DNA of 64,000 nt from CAWEYO01 sp963813315 (GTDB taxonomy: Bacteria; Pseudomonadota; Alphaproteobacteria; Rhizobiales; Rhizobiaceae), in contig CAWEYO010000015.1 of assembly GCA_963813315.1 (NCBI GenBank), forward strand, positions 62,001 through 126,000. The letters are read 5' to 3'. A program made the translations under genes and the position numbers. The notes below the pieces were generated by a model, which worked only from the letters and a program-made list of their open reading frames with translations, did not search any database and had not been told where the DNA came from. Shown here one piece after another: positions 25,548 to 33,872 of this stretch (positions are counted from its first letter, which is position 1; each line of letters begins with the position of its first letter).

Positions 25548-28259
25548 GTGGCCCGCGAAAACAAACGTATTGACCAGTTCCTGCTCATCCACTCCGCGCG
25601 GGCTGACAACTGGCGGGAGATCACGACGTTGGCCGAAGCCTGGGCGGCCAAGCGCGGCGAGCGGGCCGCGCTGGAGGCGGCGCTCGCCGCCATTTCGCCC
25701 ACAGAAGAATACCACGCCTACCCGGGTGCGCGCCTGCTGGGAGCGCTGAACGAGCGCATCGCTACCGACGACGCAACAGGCGCCGCGAAGCTCGCGCGGC
25801 GCCTCTCCAATGGGCTGCTGACCCGCGTCTATCGCGAGCGACAGGCGGAGTGGGACGTACACCATGAGATGTCGTCGAGCGAGGTGGCCGATATCATGCC
25901 GCCGGCGACGGGTGAAGCCGGCGCGCGCCGGCCTTATTTCGAAGTTCTCTTCGTCAACAGCCAGCCGGCCGCGCGTTGGCCCGCACTTGCCGACGAACTC
26001 CGCAGGATGCGCCGGCCGGAGGATACTTTCATCTACGAGCCGATCTTCGTCGGATCCTTCGAGGATGCTCTCTGTGCGGCAGCGGTAAATCCTGAAATCA
26101 TTTCGGTCGTCCTCGCCGAAGGCTTCCCTTACCGTTCACGTTACGAGGCTCCGGTGCTGCGCTCCGTACTCGATCCCCTGGGGGAGTCGGAAGGACCGGA
26201 TATGTCGGCTCTGCGTCTCTCTCGCGCACTGAAGCGGATCAGGCCGGAACTCGACATCTACCTGCTCTCCGACCGCGAGGTGGAGAAGCTGGCCGGCGAC
26301 TCGGCGGCGGACGCGGTGCGACGCATCTTCTATGCGGTCGAGGAACCGCTGGAGCTTCATCTCGCCATCCTTGAGGGGGTGCAAGCCCGTTACGAGACAC
26401 CTTTCTTCGACAATCTGAAGAAATACGCCCGCCGGCCGATCGGCACTTTCCACGCCCTCCCCATCGCCCGCGGAAAGTCGGTGTTTCAGTCTGACTGGAT
26501 TCGCGACATGGGCGAATTTTACGGCATCAACCTGTTCCTCGCCGAAAGCAGCGCGACCACGGGCGGCCTCGACAGCCTTCTGGAGCCCACAGGCAACATC
26601 AAGCGCTCGCAGGAGATGGCCGCGCGCGCCTTTGGTGCCGACCACGTGTTCTTCGTGACAAACGGCACCTCCACGTCCAACAAGATGGCTGTGCAAGCGC
26701 TGCTGGCTCCCGGCGACATCGCCGTGGTGGATCGCAATTGTCACAAATCGCATCACTACGGCATGGTCCTCAGCGGTGCGCAGCCCTACTATGTCGAAGC
26801 ATTCCCGATGACGGAATATTCGATGTACGGGGCCGTGCCGCTCGCCACCATCAAGCGTGCGCTGCTGGCACTGCGGGCGGAAAAGCGGCTTGATCGGGTC
26901 AAGATGCTCGACCTGACGAACTGCACCTTCGACGGACACATGTACAATGTCAGGCGGGTGATGGAGGAATGCCTTGCCATCAAGCCGGACCTCATCTTTC
27001 TGTGGGACGAAGCGTGGTCCGGCTTTGCCCGCTTCTCGCCCTTCCTGCGTCCGCGTACGGCCATGGGCGCTGCGGCGGATATCGAGGAATGGCTGCGCGA
27101 TCCGGCATCCGTCGCAGCATATGAGAAGCAGCGTAAGGAACTCGGCGACAAGCCTTCGGATGACGCGCTGCTCGCTGCCCGGCTGATCCCCGACCCACGG
27201 CAAGTGCGGCTGCGCGTCTATCAGACCAACTCCACGCACAAGTCGATGTCAGCCATCCGGCAGGGGTCCATGCTGCTGGTCAAGGACGTGGACTTCCACA
27301 CAGTGGAAGCGCAGTTCCACGAGGCGGTCTTTACTCATGCCTCGACCAGTCCAAACCAGCAGTTGATCGCCAGCCTCGACGTCGCGCGCCGGCAGATGGA
27401 GCTCGAAGGTTACGGGCTGGTGATGAACGCCATCGAGATCGCGCTCAAGATCCGCCGCGCGGTGAACGAACATCCCCTGATTTCGAAGTATTTTCGAGTG
27501 CTTGGGGCCGACGCGATGATACCCGCCGCATACCGGCAGTCTGGGTTCGAGGACTACCTGACGCCGGGCTCGACCTGGGCCACGGTAGTGAAGGCGATGC
27601 GGGAGGATGAGTTCTACCTTGATCCAACACGCATGACGCTGGTCTGCGGCACCGCCGGTTTCGACGGGACGCAATTCAAAGGCCTTCTGGCGAGCGAGTA
27701 CGGCATCCAGCTCAACAAGACGTCACGCAACAGTGTGCTGCTGCAGTCGAACATCAACAATACACGCAGCGATATCGCCCATCTTGTCCGCGTCATGGTG
27801 GAGATTTGCCACGGCATCGAGAAGCGCTTGTCTGATGGCGGGGAGGCGGAGCGCTCTGCCTTCGCGGCGCGGGTTAAATCGCTGATGACCGACGTGCCCG
27901 ACCTACCAAATTTCAGCCACTTCCACAAAGTGTTCCGGGGCGACGCCGGTAAGACGACGCCGGAGGGCGATATCCGCACCGCGTTCTTTGGCGCCTACAA
28001 CCCTTCGCTGTGCGAATATGTCCCGCTCGTCGGCGCAGAGTGCGACCGCCGGCTGAGCAAGGGGCCTGAGATGGTCTCGGCCAACTTCGTCATCCCCTAC
28101 CCGCCGGGATTCCCGATCATGGTGCCGGGCCAGGTGCTGACCCAGGAGACGATCGACTTCATGCGCAAGCTCGATGTGAAGGAGATCCACGGCTACGAGA
28201 AAGCCAGGGGCCTCAAGCTACTGAAACCCGACGCGATCGCTGCCAAGCAGAAACGCTGA
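25548..28259 (+). CDS. Large Orn/Lys/Arg-type amino-acid decarboxylase
   Basis: 903 residues from a GTG at 25548 behind AGGGAGAAT. The fold is that of the fold-type I biodegradative decarboxylases (AdiA, CadA, SpeF). A receiver-like wing domain covers residues 125-260. The PLP domain follows with FVTNGTSTSNKMAVQAL, DRNCHKSHHYGMVLSG, LDLTNCTFDGHMYNVRRVM, LWDEAWSGFARFSP and the Schiff-base Lys in NSTHKSMSAIRQGSML. The C-terminal part has FGAYNPSLCEYVPLV and a closing region ending GYEKARGLKLLKP. It is about 150 residues longer than AdiA, mostly from the N-terminal extension. Substrate (Arg, Lys, Orn or another) cannot be decided. Neighbouring antiporters would import it and export the product, consuming protons. 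Confidence 0.9.
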   Translation: MARENKRIDQFLLIHSARADNWREITTLAEAWAAKRGERAALEAALAAISPTEEYHAYPGARLLGALNERIATDDATGAAKLARRLSNGLLTRVYRERQAEWDVHHEMSSSEVADIMPPATGEAGARRPYFEVLFVNSQPAARWPALADELRRMRRPEDTFIYEPIFVGSFEDALCAAAVNPEIISVVLAEGFPYRSRYEAPVLRSVLDPLGESEGPDMSALRLSRALKRIRPELDIYLLSDREVEKLAGDSAADAVRRIFYAVEEPLELHLAILEGVQARYETPFFDNLKKYARRPIGTFHALPIARGKSVFQSDWIRDMGEFYGINLFLAESSATTGGLDSLLEPTGNIKRSQEMAARAFGADHVFFVTNGTSTSNKMAVQALLAPGDIAVVDRNCHKSHHYGMVLSGAQPYYVEAFPMTEYSMYGAVPLATIKRALLALRAEKRLDRVKMLDLTNCTFDGHMYNVRRVMEECLAIKPDLIFLWDEAWSGFARFSPFLRPRTAMGAAADIEEWLRDPASVAAYEKQRKELGDKPSDDALLAARLIPDPRQVRLRVYQTNSTHKSMSAIRQGSMLLVKDVDFHTVEAQFHEAVFTHASTSPNQQLIASLDVARRQMELEGYGLVMNAIEIALKIRRAVNEHPLISKYFRVLGADAMIPAAYRQSGFEDYLTPGSTWATVVKAMREDEFYLDPTRMTLVCGTAGFDGTQFKGLLASEYGIQLNKTSRNSVLLQSNINNTRSDIAHLVRVMVEICHGIEKRLSDGGEAERSAFAARVKSLMTDVPDLPNFSHFHKVFRGDAGKTTPEGDIRTAFFGAYNPSLCEYVPLVGAECDRRLSKGPEMVSANFVIPYPPGFPIMVPGQVLTQETIDFMRKLDVKEIHGYEKARGLKLLKPDAIAAKQKR

Positions 28260-28300
28260 AGCCAGGGTTGGTTGCAATTTTTAATGAGGGGGAAGTCGGA

Positions 28301-29512
28301 ATGAAAAGTGCATACTCTAAGAGCTTCATGCGACGGAACGTGATCCGAGGGCACACCCTGTGCCTCCCACTGGCGGCGCTGGTGGTTGCCACACCGGCGG
28401 TCGCGCAGCAGGCGGCGCAAGCGCCTGAACCGGCCGTCACCGAGAGCAAGCCTGCGCAGAAGTGGATCCCGAAACTGCGCACCGGGACCGACGAGAGCTA
28501 CATGGAGATCTATGGGCACATCGATAAGGGCGTTCTGATCTTCGACGATGGCGGCTCCACCCTCGGTTACGCTCCGGTCGACAACGGCAATTCGACGACC
28601 CGTGGCGGCATACGGGCCTACGCCGCCCTCAATGAGATCTGGTCGATTGGCGGCAATGTCGAAGCGGAATGGAATCCTTATGCGACAACCAATGTCGACC
28701 AGCTTAATCGCGACGATTTCGACTGGGATACCTGGCTGCTGCGCAAGGCGGAGGTCTACGCGGAATCCAAAAATCTCGGCAAGTTATGGCTTGGCCAGGG
28801 CAGCATGGCCTCCGATTTGACCGCGGAGTACGATCTCTCCGGCACCAGCGTCGTCGGCTATTCGCAACTCGGCGACATGGCCGGCGGTCCGTTCTTTCGA
28901 TTTGCGGACGGCGAACTCACGTCGGTCCGTGTCAAGGACGCCTTCACAAATTTCGATGGACTCGCGCGCAAGTTTCGGGCTCGCTACGACACCCCGTCAT
29001 TTGCCGGCTTCAGCCTCGGGACATCGGTAGGAACGCAGATCGTGCCCACAGAGACGAATATCACTGTCTGGGACGTCGCGGCAAAATACGAAAACACCGT
29101 CAGAGACTACAAGGTTGCCGGCGGTGTGGCATTTTCCCGGCCAGGCGACGATGACAACCTCTATGACGGATCGATTTCTGTTCTGCATGAACCGACGGGT
29201 CTCAGCCTCACCCTTGCGGCGGCCTATTCGGACGAAGAAGCGATCGACGGGCGCTACGGCTACGTCAAGCTTGGCTATCAGGCGAGTTTCTTCGAAGTGG
29301 GCAAGACGGCAATTTCGGTCGATGCCTACTTTGGCAGGGATATCGCGAACAGCAACACCGACAGCACCGCGTTCGGCGCCCAGCTGGTTCAGAACCTGGA
29401 CTACTACCAGACCGAACTTTTCCTCGGCGCCCGGTCATATTCCTATGAAGAAGCAGTCACCGATATCGATGACAGCGTTGCCATTCTAACCGGAGCCAGG
29501 ATGAAATTCTGA
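28301..29512 (+). CDS. Outer-membrane porin, OmpL/carbohydrate-porin-like
   Basis: 403 residues from the ATG at 28301, placed by GAGGGGGAAG upstream. The signal peptide is NVIRGHTLCLPLAALVVATP ending AVAQ. The mature protein is rich in amphipathic beta-strands (YMEIYGHIDKGVLIFDDG, TRGGIRAYAALNEIWSIG, SLGTSVGTQIVPTE) and ends in a strand with terminal Phe (LTGARMKF), the recognition signal for the BAM complex. No ligand can be read. It lies 41 bases after the decarboxylase and on the same strand, so it is probably the outer-membrane entry for the substrates of this cluster. Confidence 0.85.
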   Translation: MKSAYSKSFMRRNVIRGHTLCLPLAALVVATPAVAQQAAQAPEPAVTESKPAQKWIPKLRTGTDESYMEIYGHIDKGVLIFDDGGSTLGYAPVDNGNSTTRGGIRAYAALNEIWSIGGNVEAEWNPYATTNVDQLNRDDFDWDTWLLRKAEVYAESKNLGKLWLGQGSMASDLTAEYDLSGTSVVGYSQLGDMAGGPFFRFADGELTSVRVKDAFTNFDGLARKFRARYDTPSFAGFSLGTSVGTQIVPTETNITVWDVAAKYENTVRDYKVAGGVAFSRPGDDDNLYDGSISVLHEPTGLSLTLAAAYSDEEAIDGRYGYVKLGYQASFFEVGKTAISVDAYFGRDIANSNTDSTAFGAQLVQNLDYYQTELFLGARSYSYEEAVTDIDDSVAILTGARMKF

Positions 29513-29587
29513 GCCCGGCTGCGCGATTTCGTGTGAAATCGCGCGGCCCTTGCTGAACAGAGTAGCTCAAGATCGAGGAGGAACGTC

Positions 29588-29674
29588 ATGGCGACCATCG
29601 ACATCGGCAGGGCAGTCCGCACGGTGGGGCGGGGTTACGTCGATACATTCCAGGCGCTCAAGAAGGAAAAGTGA
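29588..29674 (+). CDS. 28-residue small protein coupled to the AI-2E permease gene
   Basis: The ATG at 29588 sits behind GAGGAGGAACGTC, the best ribosome-binding site in the cluster. It opens a 28-codon frame: MATIDIGRAVRTVGRGY, then VDTFQALKKEK. Its stop overlaps the GTG start of the next gene (GTGA, 29671-29674), which is a classic translational coupling arrangement. It is amphipathic with a basic end and no membrane segment. It matches nothing I know. It could be a regulatory microprotein, or a coupling leader for the permease. Confidence 0.6.
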   Translation: MATIDIGRAVRTVGRGYVDTFQALKKEK

Positions 29675-30753
29675 AGTCGCGTTCGTCAGAGACCATGGAC
29701 CGAAATCGTCGGGATGACCTCACCCGCATAACGCTGGCGGTGCTGTTCATCGGTAGCCTTCTCGTTGCCAGTTTCTGGGTGATGCAGCCATTTCTGCCGG
29801 CGATCGTGTGGGCAATGACCTTGGTCATTGCCACCTGGCCGCTGATGCTTTGGGTGCAACGCCATGTCGGCAACCGCCGCGGCCTGGCCGCACTCATCAT
29901 GACACTCGTCTTGCTGCTTGTCCTGATCGTGCCATTCTGGCTGGCTGTCAGCATCATCGTCACCAATATCGATGAAATTGGCGAGTTGATCCGCACCGTC
30001 CTGTCCATGCAGGTGCCGCGGCCGCCCGCTTGGTTGGCCGAGCTGCCGTTCAAACGCCTGACAGAGGCTTGGGGAAGACTGGCTTCGACCCGGGTGCAGG
30101 AGCTAGCCCCCAAACTTATGCCTTACGCTGGCGCGATCAGCCAATGGTTTGCATCCGCTGCGGGCAGTCTGGGATCGATGTTTCTCCATTTCCTGCTGAC
30201 GACCGCGATAGCGGCCATCATGTACACAGGCGGCGAGAACGCTGCCGCTACCGCGGTACTTTTCGGCCGCCGCCTGGGGGGCGATCGCGGAGAAATGGCC
30301 GTACGTCTGGCCGGCCAGGCGATCCGTAGCGTGGCACTCGGTGTTGTGGTGACGGCGGTGGCACAGACCGTTGTAGGCGGCATCGGGCTCCTGGTGTCTG
30401 GCATACCCTTCGCACCGTTGCTGACGGCGATGATCTTCATTCTGTGTTTGATCCAGCTTGGTCCCGGCCTGGTGATGGTGCCCGCGGTGGTGTGGATGTA
30501 CTATTCCGGCGAGACGCTGTGGGCGACCGTGTTGCTGGTCTTCACCATTGTGGCCGCGACGATGGATCAGTTCATACGTCCGGTCTTGATCCGCAGAGGC
30601 GCCGATCTGCCAATTCTGCTGATCCTTGCCGGTGTGATCGGCGGCCTGGTTGCATTCGGCATACTGGGAATCTTCATTGGCCCCACTGTCCTCGCGGTTG
30701 CCTACACACTGCTGAATGCCTGGATGGCGGATGGCGACCAGGACGCTGCCTGA
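29671..30753 (+). CDS. AI-2E-family membrane transporter
   Basis: 360 residues starting at the GTG at 29671, which overlaps the stop of the small upstream ORF. Eight or so membrane segments and the AI-2E/UPF0118 core are visible: ITLAVLFIGSLLVASFWVMQ, the long amphipathic middle part, LGVVVTAVAQTVVGGIGLL, FILCLIQLGPGLVMVPAVVW, and MDQFIRPVLIRRGADLPILL. The family contains autoinducer-2 exporters, Na+/H+ antiporters and general permeases, so the substrate is open. An ATG at 29695 is an alternative start. In this cluster a role in ion or metabolite efflux linked to the decarboxylase is a reasonable guess and no more. Confidence 0.85.
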   Translation: MKSRSSETMDRNRRDDLTRITLAVLFIGSLLVASFWVMQPFLPAIVWAMTLVIATWPLMLWVQRHVGNRRGLAALIMTLVLLLVLIVPFWLAVSIIVTNIDEIGELIRTVLSMQVPRPPAWLAELPFKRLTEAWGRLASTRVQELAPKLMPYAGAISQWFASAAGSLGSMFLHFLLTTAIAAIMYTGGENAAATAVLFGRRLGGDRGEMAVRLAGQAIRSVALGVVVTAVAQTVVGGIGLLVSGIPFAPLLTAMIFILCLIQLGPGLVMVPAVVWMYYSGETLWATVLLVFTIVAATMDQFIRPVLIRRGADLPILLILAGVIGGLVAFGILGIFIGPTVLAVAYTLLNAWMADGDQDAA

Positions 30754-30819
30754 CAGTACGAGCATTGCGCGACTATGGCGGGGCACGGTAGCTGCCGCTC
30801 AGGGAAGAGGATGCGAGTC

Positions 30820-32508
30820 ATGGCTTGGTTCGAGCAATTCCTGATCAAGTATCCTGAGCTCGCCGTATTCCTGGCGATCAGCATCGGCTACTTGATCGGT
30901 GGCGTGAAGCTCAGAGGCTTCAGCCTTGGGCCCGTCACCGGTTCCCTGTTTGCCGGCATCCTGATCGGACAGTTCGCGGACGTGCCGATTTCGGCCATGG
31001 CGAAGTCCTTGCTTTTCCTGTTGTTTCTGTTCGGCATCGGCTATTCGGTCGGGCCGCAATTCTTGCAGTCGCTGAAGCGCGACGGGTTGAGGCCCGTAGT
31101 GCTCGCCGTAGTTGTATGTGTGACCGGACTGCTCACGGCTATCGTCATTGCCAAGGCACTTGGCCTCGATCCGGGCTTTGCTGCGGGGCTTGTTTCGGGT
31201 GCGCTCACCGAGAGCCCCGCCATGGGCACGGCGTCAGAGGCGATCAACGCCCTCCCACTGCCGGAGGTTGAGCGAACGCGGCTTGTGGCGCACATCGCGG
31301 TGGCTGACGCTGTCTGCTATGTCTTCGGCGCGGTCGGGGTCATTCTGTTCTGCAGTGTTGTTGGGCCCAAGTTGCTGGGCATCGACCTGGTTGCCGAGGC
31401 GCTCAAGTTGGAACAGGAGCTCGGCATTAGCCGGAAGTCAGGCGTCGCCTCGGCCTGGCACCGGTTCGAATTGCGCGCATACCGGATCGCGGAGCGCGCG
31501 CCAATCGCCGGCCTGTCGGTGGCGGCTGCCGAAGCGAAATTTCCTGAGCACCGTCTGTTCATCCAGCGCGCGCGGCGAGGTGAGGCAATCATCGAGGCGG
31601 CCCCGGACCTTGTGATCGGTGCTGGGGACGTCGTCGCAGTGTCGGGCCGCCGAGAGACGCTGGTAGAGGTGCTCGGTCCGCGCGCCGAGGAGGTCGAAGA
31701 CCGTGAACTACTCGACATACCGGTCTCAGTCGTGGACGTGCTTGTGACAAGCAAGGACCTCGCCGGCCGGGGCATCGAGGACGTGGCCAAGGAGAACTGG
31801 GCCCGAAGCCTCTACCTGCGAGCCATTACGCGCGGGGGCCAGGAAATTCCCCTCGCACCCGGCATCTCGGTCGAGCGTGGCGACATCCTCCGCTTGGTGG
31901 GTCCGGAGTCGGTCGTATCGCGCGCCGCCAAACAAATAGGCGTCATTATCGCACCGACGAAGGCGACAGATTTTGTCGTTCTCGGCCTCGCCATCTTCCT
32001 TGGCGGCCTTGTCGGCGTTCTCGTCACCTTTCCAATCGGCGACATGCGGATTTCCTTGAGCACAAGCGTGGGAACCCTGCTGGCTGGGTTGGTTGTGGGA
32101 CATCTGCGCACGCGCTTCCCCCTCTTCGGCCGCATACCAGATGAGGCCGTCTCGCTGATGACCGCGCTCGGTCTTGCCGCCTTCGTCGCCATGATCGGCC
32201 TGCACGCCGGGCCTGTCTTCGTCTCCGCCGTCGCCGAAGCGGGTGCCGGCCTGCTGTTCGGCGGAATGGTCGTCACCATGATGCCGATGATTGTAGGACT
32301 CTACGTCGGACACTACCTGCTCCGCATGAACCCGATATTGCTTCTGGGTGGCTTGGCCGGGGCCCAGACCATGACCGCCGGCATGGCGGCCGTGCAGGAC
32401 CGGTCAGGGAGTCCGGTTGCGGTCCTCGGCTACACGCCGGCGGTACCAATCGGCCACATCCTGCTGACCACCTGGGGAACGGTGATCGTCGGTGTGATCG
32501 CCAATTGA
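30820..32508 (+). CDS. AspT/YidE-type amino-acid antiporter, second copy
   Basis: 562 residues from the ATG at 30820 with GAGG nine bases upstream. Intact paralogue of the gene at 23737. N-terminal membrane half: YPELAVFLAISIGYLIGGVK, LFLFGIGYSVGPQFLQSL. After VGPKLLGIDL come two RCK_C domains, then a second membrane half starting FVVLGLAIFLGGLVGVLVTF and ending GYTPAVPIGHILLTTWGTVI. This duplicate-half architecture is the AspT type of the AAEx family. One of the two copies may move substrate, the other product, or they may serve different amino acids. It closes the block that began with the first antiporter. Confidence 0.88.
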   Translation: MAWFEQFLIKYPELAVFLAISIGYLIGGVKLRGFSLGPVTGSLFAGILIGQFADVPISAMAKSLLFLLFLFGIGYSVGPQFLQSLKRDGLRPVVLAVVVCVTGLLTAIVIAKALGLDPGFAAGLVSGALTESPAMGTASEAINALPLPEVERTRLVAHIAVADAVCYVFGAVGVILFCSVVGPKLLGIDLVAEALKLEQELGISRKSGVASAWHRFELRAYRIAERAPIAGLSVAAAEAKFPEHRLFIQRARRGEAIIEAAPDLVIGAGDVVAVSGRRETLVEVLGPRAEEVEDRELLDIPVSVVDVLVTSKDLAGRGIEDVAKENWARSLYLRAITRGGQEIPLAPGISVERGDILRLVGPESVVSRAAKQIGVIIAPTKATDFVVLGLAIFLGGLVGVLVTFPIGDMRISLSTSVGTLLAGLVVGHLRTRFPLFGRIPDEAVSLMTALGLAAFVAMIGLHAGPVFVSAVAEAGAGLLFGGMVVTMMPMIVGLYVGHYLLRMNPILLLGGLAGAQTMTAGMAAVQDRSGSPVAVLGYTPAVPIGHILLTTWGTVIVGVIAN

Positions 32509-32559
32509 ATCTTCATCGAAAAACATCACACTTCCCCCGGAAGTGAATAGAACAAAGAG

Positions 32560-32605
32560 TTGGAGCGGTGCACCGGTTGCGTCAGAATCGGAACCGCTTT
32601 AAGGG
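32560..32605 (+). repeat. Half copy of dispersed repeat family 2
   Basis: GAGCGGTGCACCGGTTGCGT, then CAGAATCGGAACCGCTTTA: the inverted-repeat half of the unit at 16309 and 47700. It fills the space between the second antiporter and the PhzF gene. Confidence 0.6.
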
Positions 32606-32648
32606 CGGGAACTACCGTGGCGTTTGAGACGCACGGCCTGTATTAAGG

Positions 32649-33599
32649 GTGTTCCGTTTGAAAGATTCAGTCGTAACCCATTGGAATGCAAGACGCTATT
32701 TCGTCTATGATGTCTTTACCGACGCCGTGCTGAGCGGAAATCCGCTGGCGGTCGTGCTCGACGCCGGAGGACTTGACACAACGGCGATGCAACGCATCGC
32801 GGGCGAGTTCAACCTCGCCGAAACGGCGTTTGTACTGCCGCCGGAAAACGAACTCCACCGGGCAAAATTACGAATCTTCACCCCCAACAAGGAACTCCCT
32901 TTCGCCGGCCATCCGACGGTCGGCGCTGCTATTGCACTGGCGCAGCAGGCGGCCGGTCCGAATGCCACGACCGAGACCGGCATTTTCGTCCTGGAGGAAA
33001 ATGTCGGGCCGGTGCGCTGCGCGGTTTCGAACGGCAAAACGGCCGCCTTTGCCGAGCTGGACCTGCCTCGCCTGCCGAGGCCAGTGAAATTTCCGGCCGT
33101 GCCGGAGGCGGTTGCAGCCGCGCTGGGGCTCGGCGCGCACGAGATAGGCTTCGAAAATCACCGGATCGGGGCTTGGTCGGCCGGTGTGGCCTATGCGACG
33201 ATCCCGGTACGTGGGCTGAAGGAGGCCGCCAAGGTGCGCATGAATGCCGACCTCTGGCTCAGCCTGGCGCCTGTAGTCGGCGGCATTGTTGTTTCGCCAT
33301 ACGTCTACTGCCGGGATACGGTGAACCACGGCTGCACTTTTCATGCTCGCATGTTCTCGCCCTATAACGGCATCAGAGAGGATCCGGCGACGGGCTCGGC
33401 CGTTGCGGCGCTCACGGGCGCTATCATGCATTTCGATCAACCTGTCGAAGGACCTTCGCAATTCTGGATCGAACAGGGGATAGAAATGGGCCGGCCATCA
33501 CGCATCAGGCTCGAAATCGACGTCGCCGGCGGAACGATGACCGGCGCGCGCATCGGCGGCCACGCGATAAAGGTCGCGGAAGGCACGCTGTTCGCGTGA
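32649..33599 (+). CDS. PhzF-family isomerase-like protein
   Basis: 316 residues from a GTG at 32649; no in-frame ATG is near. PhzF fold: YFVYDVFTDAVLSGNPLAVV, FNLAETAFVLPP with the conserved Glu, RIFTPNKELPFAGHPTVGAA, and the C-terminal EDPATGSAVAALTG with the second active-site Asp. Family enzymes catalyse isomerisation or epimerisation of small acids; PhzF itself makes phenazines. No phenazine genes occur here, so the function is general housekeeping-type and unknown. It lies 140 bases after the second antiporter. Confidence 0.88.
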   Translation: MFRLKDSVVTHWNARRYFVYDVFTDAVLSGNPLAVVLDAGGLDTTAMQRIAGEFNLAETAFVLPPENELHRAKLRIFTPNKELPFAGHPTVGAAIALAQQAAGPNATTETGIFVLEENVGPVRCAVSNGKTAAFAELDLPRLPRPVKFPAVPEAVAAALGLGAHEIGFENHRIGAWSAGVAYATIPVRGLKEAAKVRMNADLWLSLAPVVGGIVVSPYVYCRDTVNHGCTFHARMFSPYNGIREDPATGSAVAALTGAIMHFDQPVEGPSQFWIEQGIEMGRPSRIRLEIDVAGGTMTGARIGGHAIKVAEGTLFA

Positions 33600-33629
33600 A
33601 ATCATGAGGGGCCGACTGCGGCGCTTACC

Positions 33630-33863
33630 CTAAAACGCGCGGACGGCACCGACCACGTCGACGACCACGTCGAGGCCGTCGAAGGTTTTAGGCAGTTTCG
33701 CCGCCTCCCTTTCGCGGGAAACATAGACATTGAGCGCAAGGTCATCACGCTGGTGGTTCAGGCCAATGCCGATTCCCAGCAGGCCGTCCTTGCGACCGAA
33801 CCGCTCTTCAAAGGCCTTCTGGATTTCCAGCGCCTCGTTCATTGAATGCTTGGTGCCAGCCAT
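33630..33863 (-). CDS. Small partner protein of the trypsin-like protease
   Basis: 77 residues; the ATG at 33863 lies nine bases after the protease stop, with AAGG overlapping that stop. The core LLGIGIGLNHQRDDLALNVYVSRE and DGLDVVVDVVGAV resembles the N-terminal prodomain-like unit found in many bacterial trypsin-like proteins (a V-G-x-G-I strand, a V-Y-V strand, then I/L-D-G-x-x-x-D-V-V). Here it stands alone as the second gene of a two-gene operon. It may act as an intramolecular-chaperone-like or inhibitory partner. That is inference from the fold pattern; no function is established. Confidence 0.6.
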   Translation of the reverse strand: MAGTKHSMNEALEIQKAFEERFGRKDGLLGIGIGLNHQRDDLALNVYVSREREAAKLPKTFDGLDVVVDVVGAVRAF

Positions 33864-33872
33864 TCCAGAACC

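Noticed and set aside
26136..27239. 367-codon open frame on the minus strand inside the decarboxylase gene
   Set aside because: It mirrors the codon bias of the plus-strand gene, which has clear PLP-enzyme motifs; no family pattern or ribosome-binding site is seen in the antisense frame.
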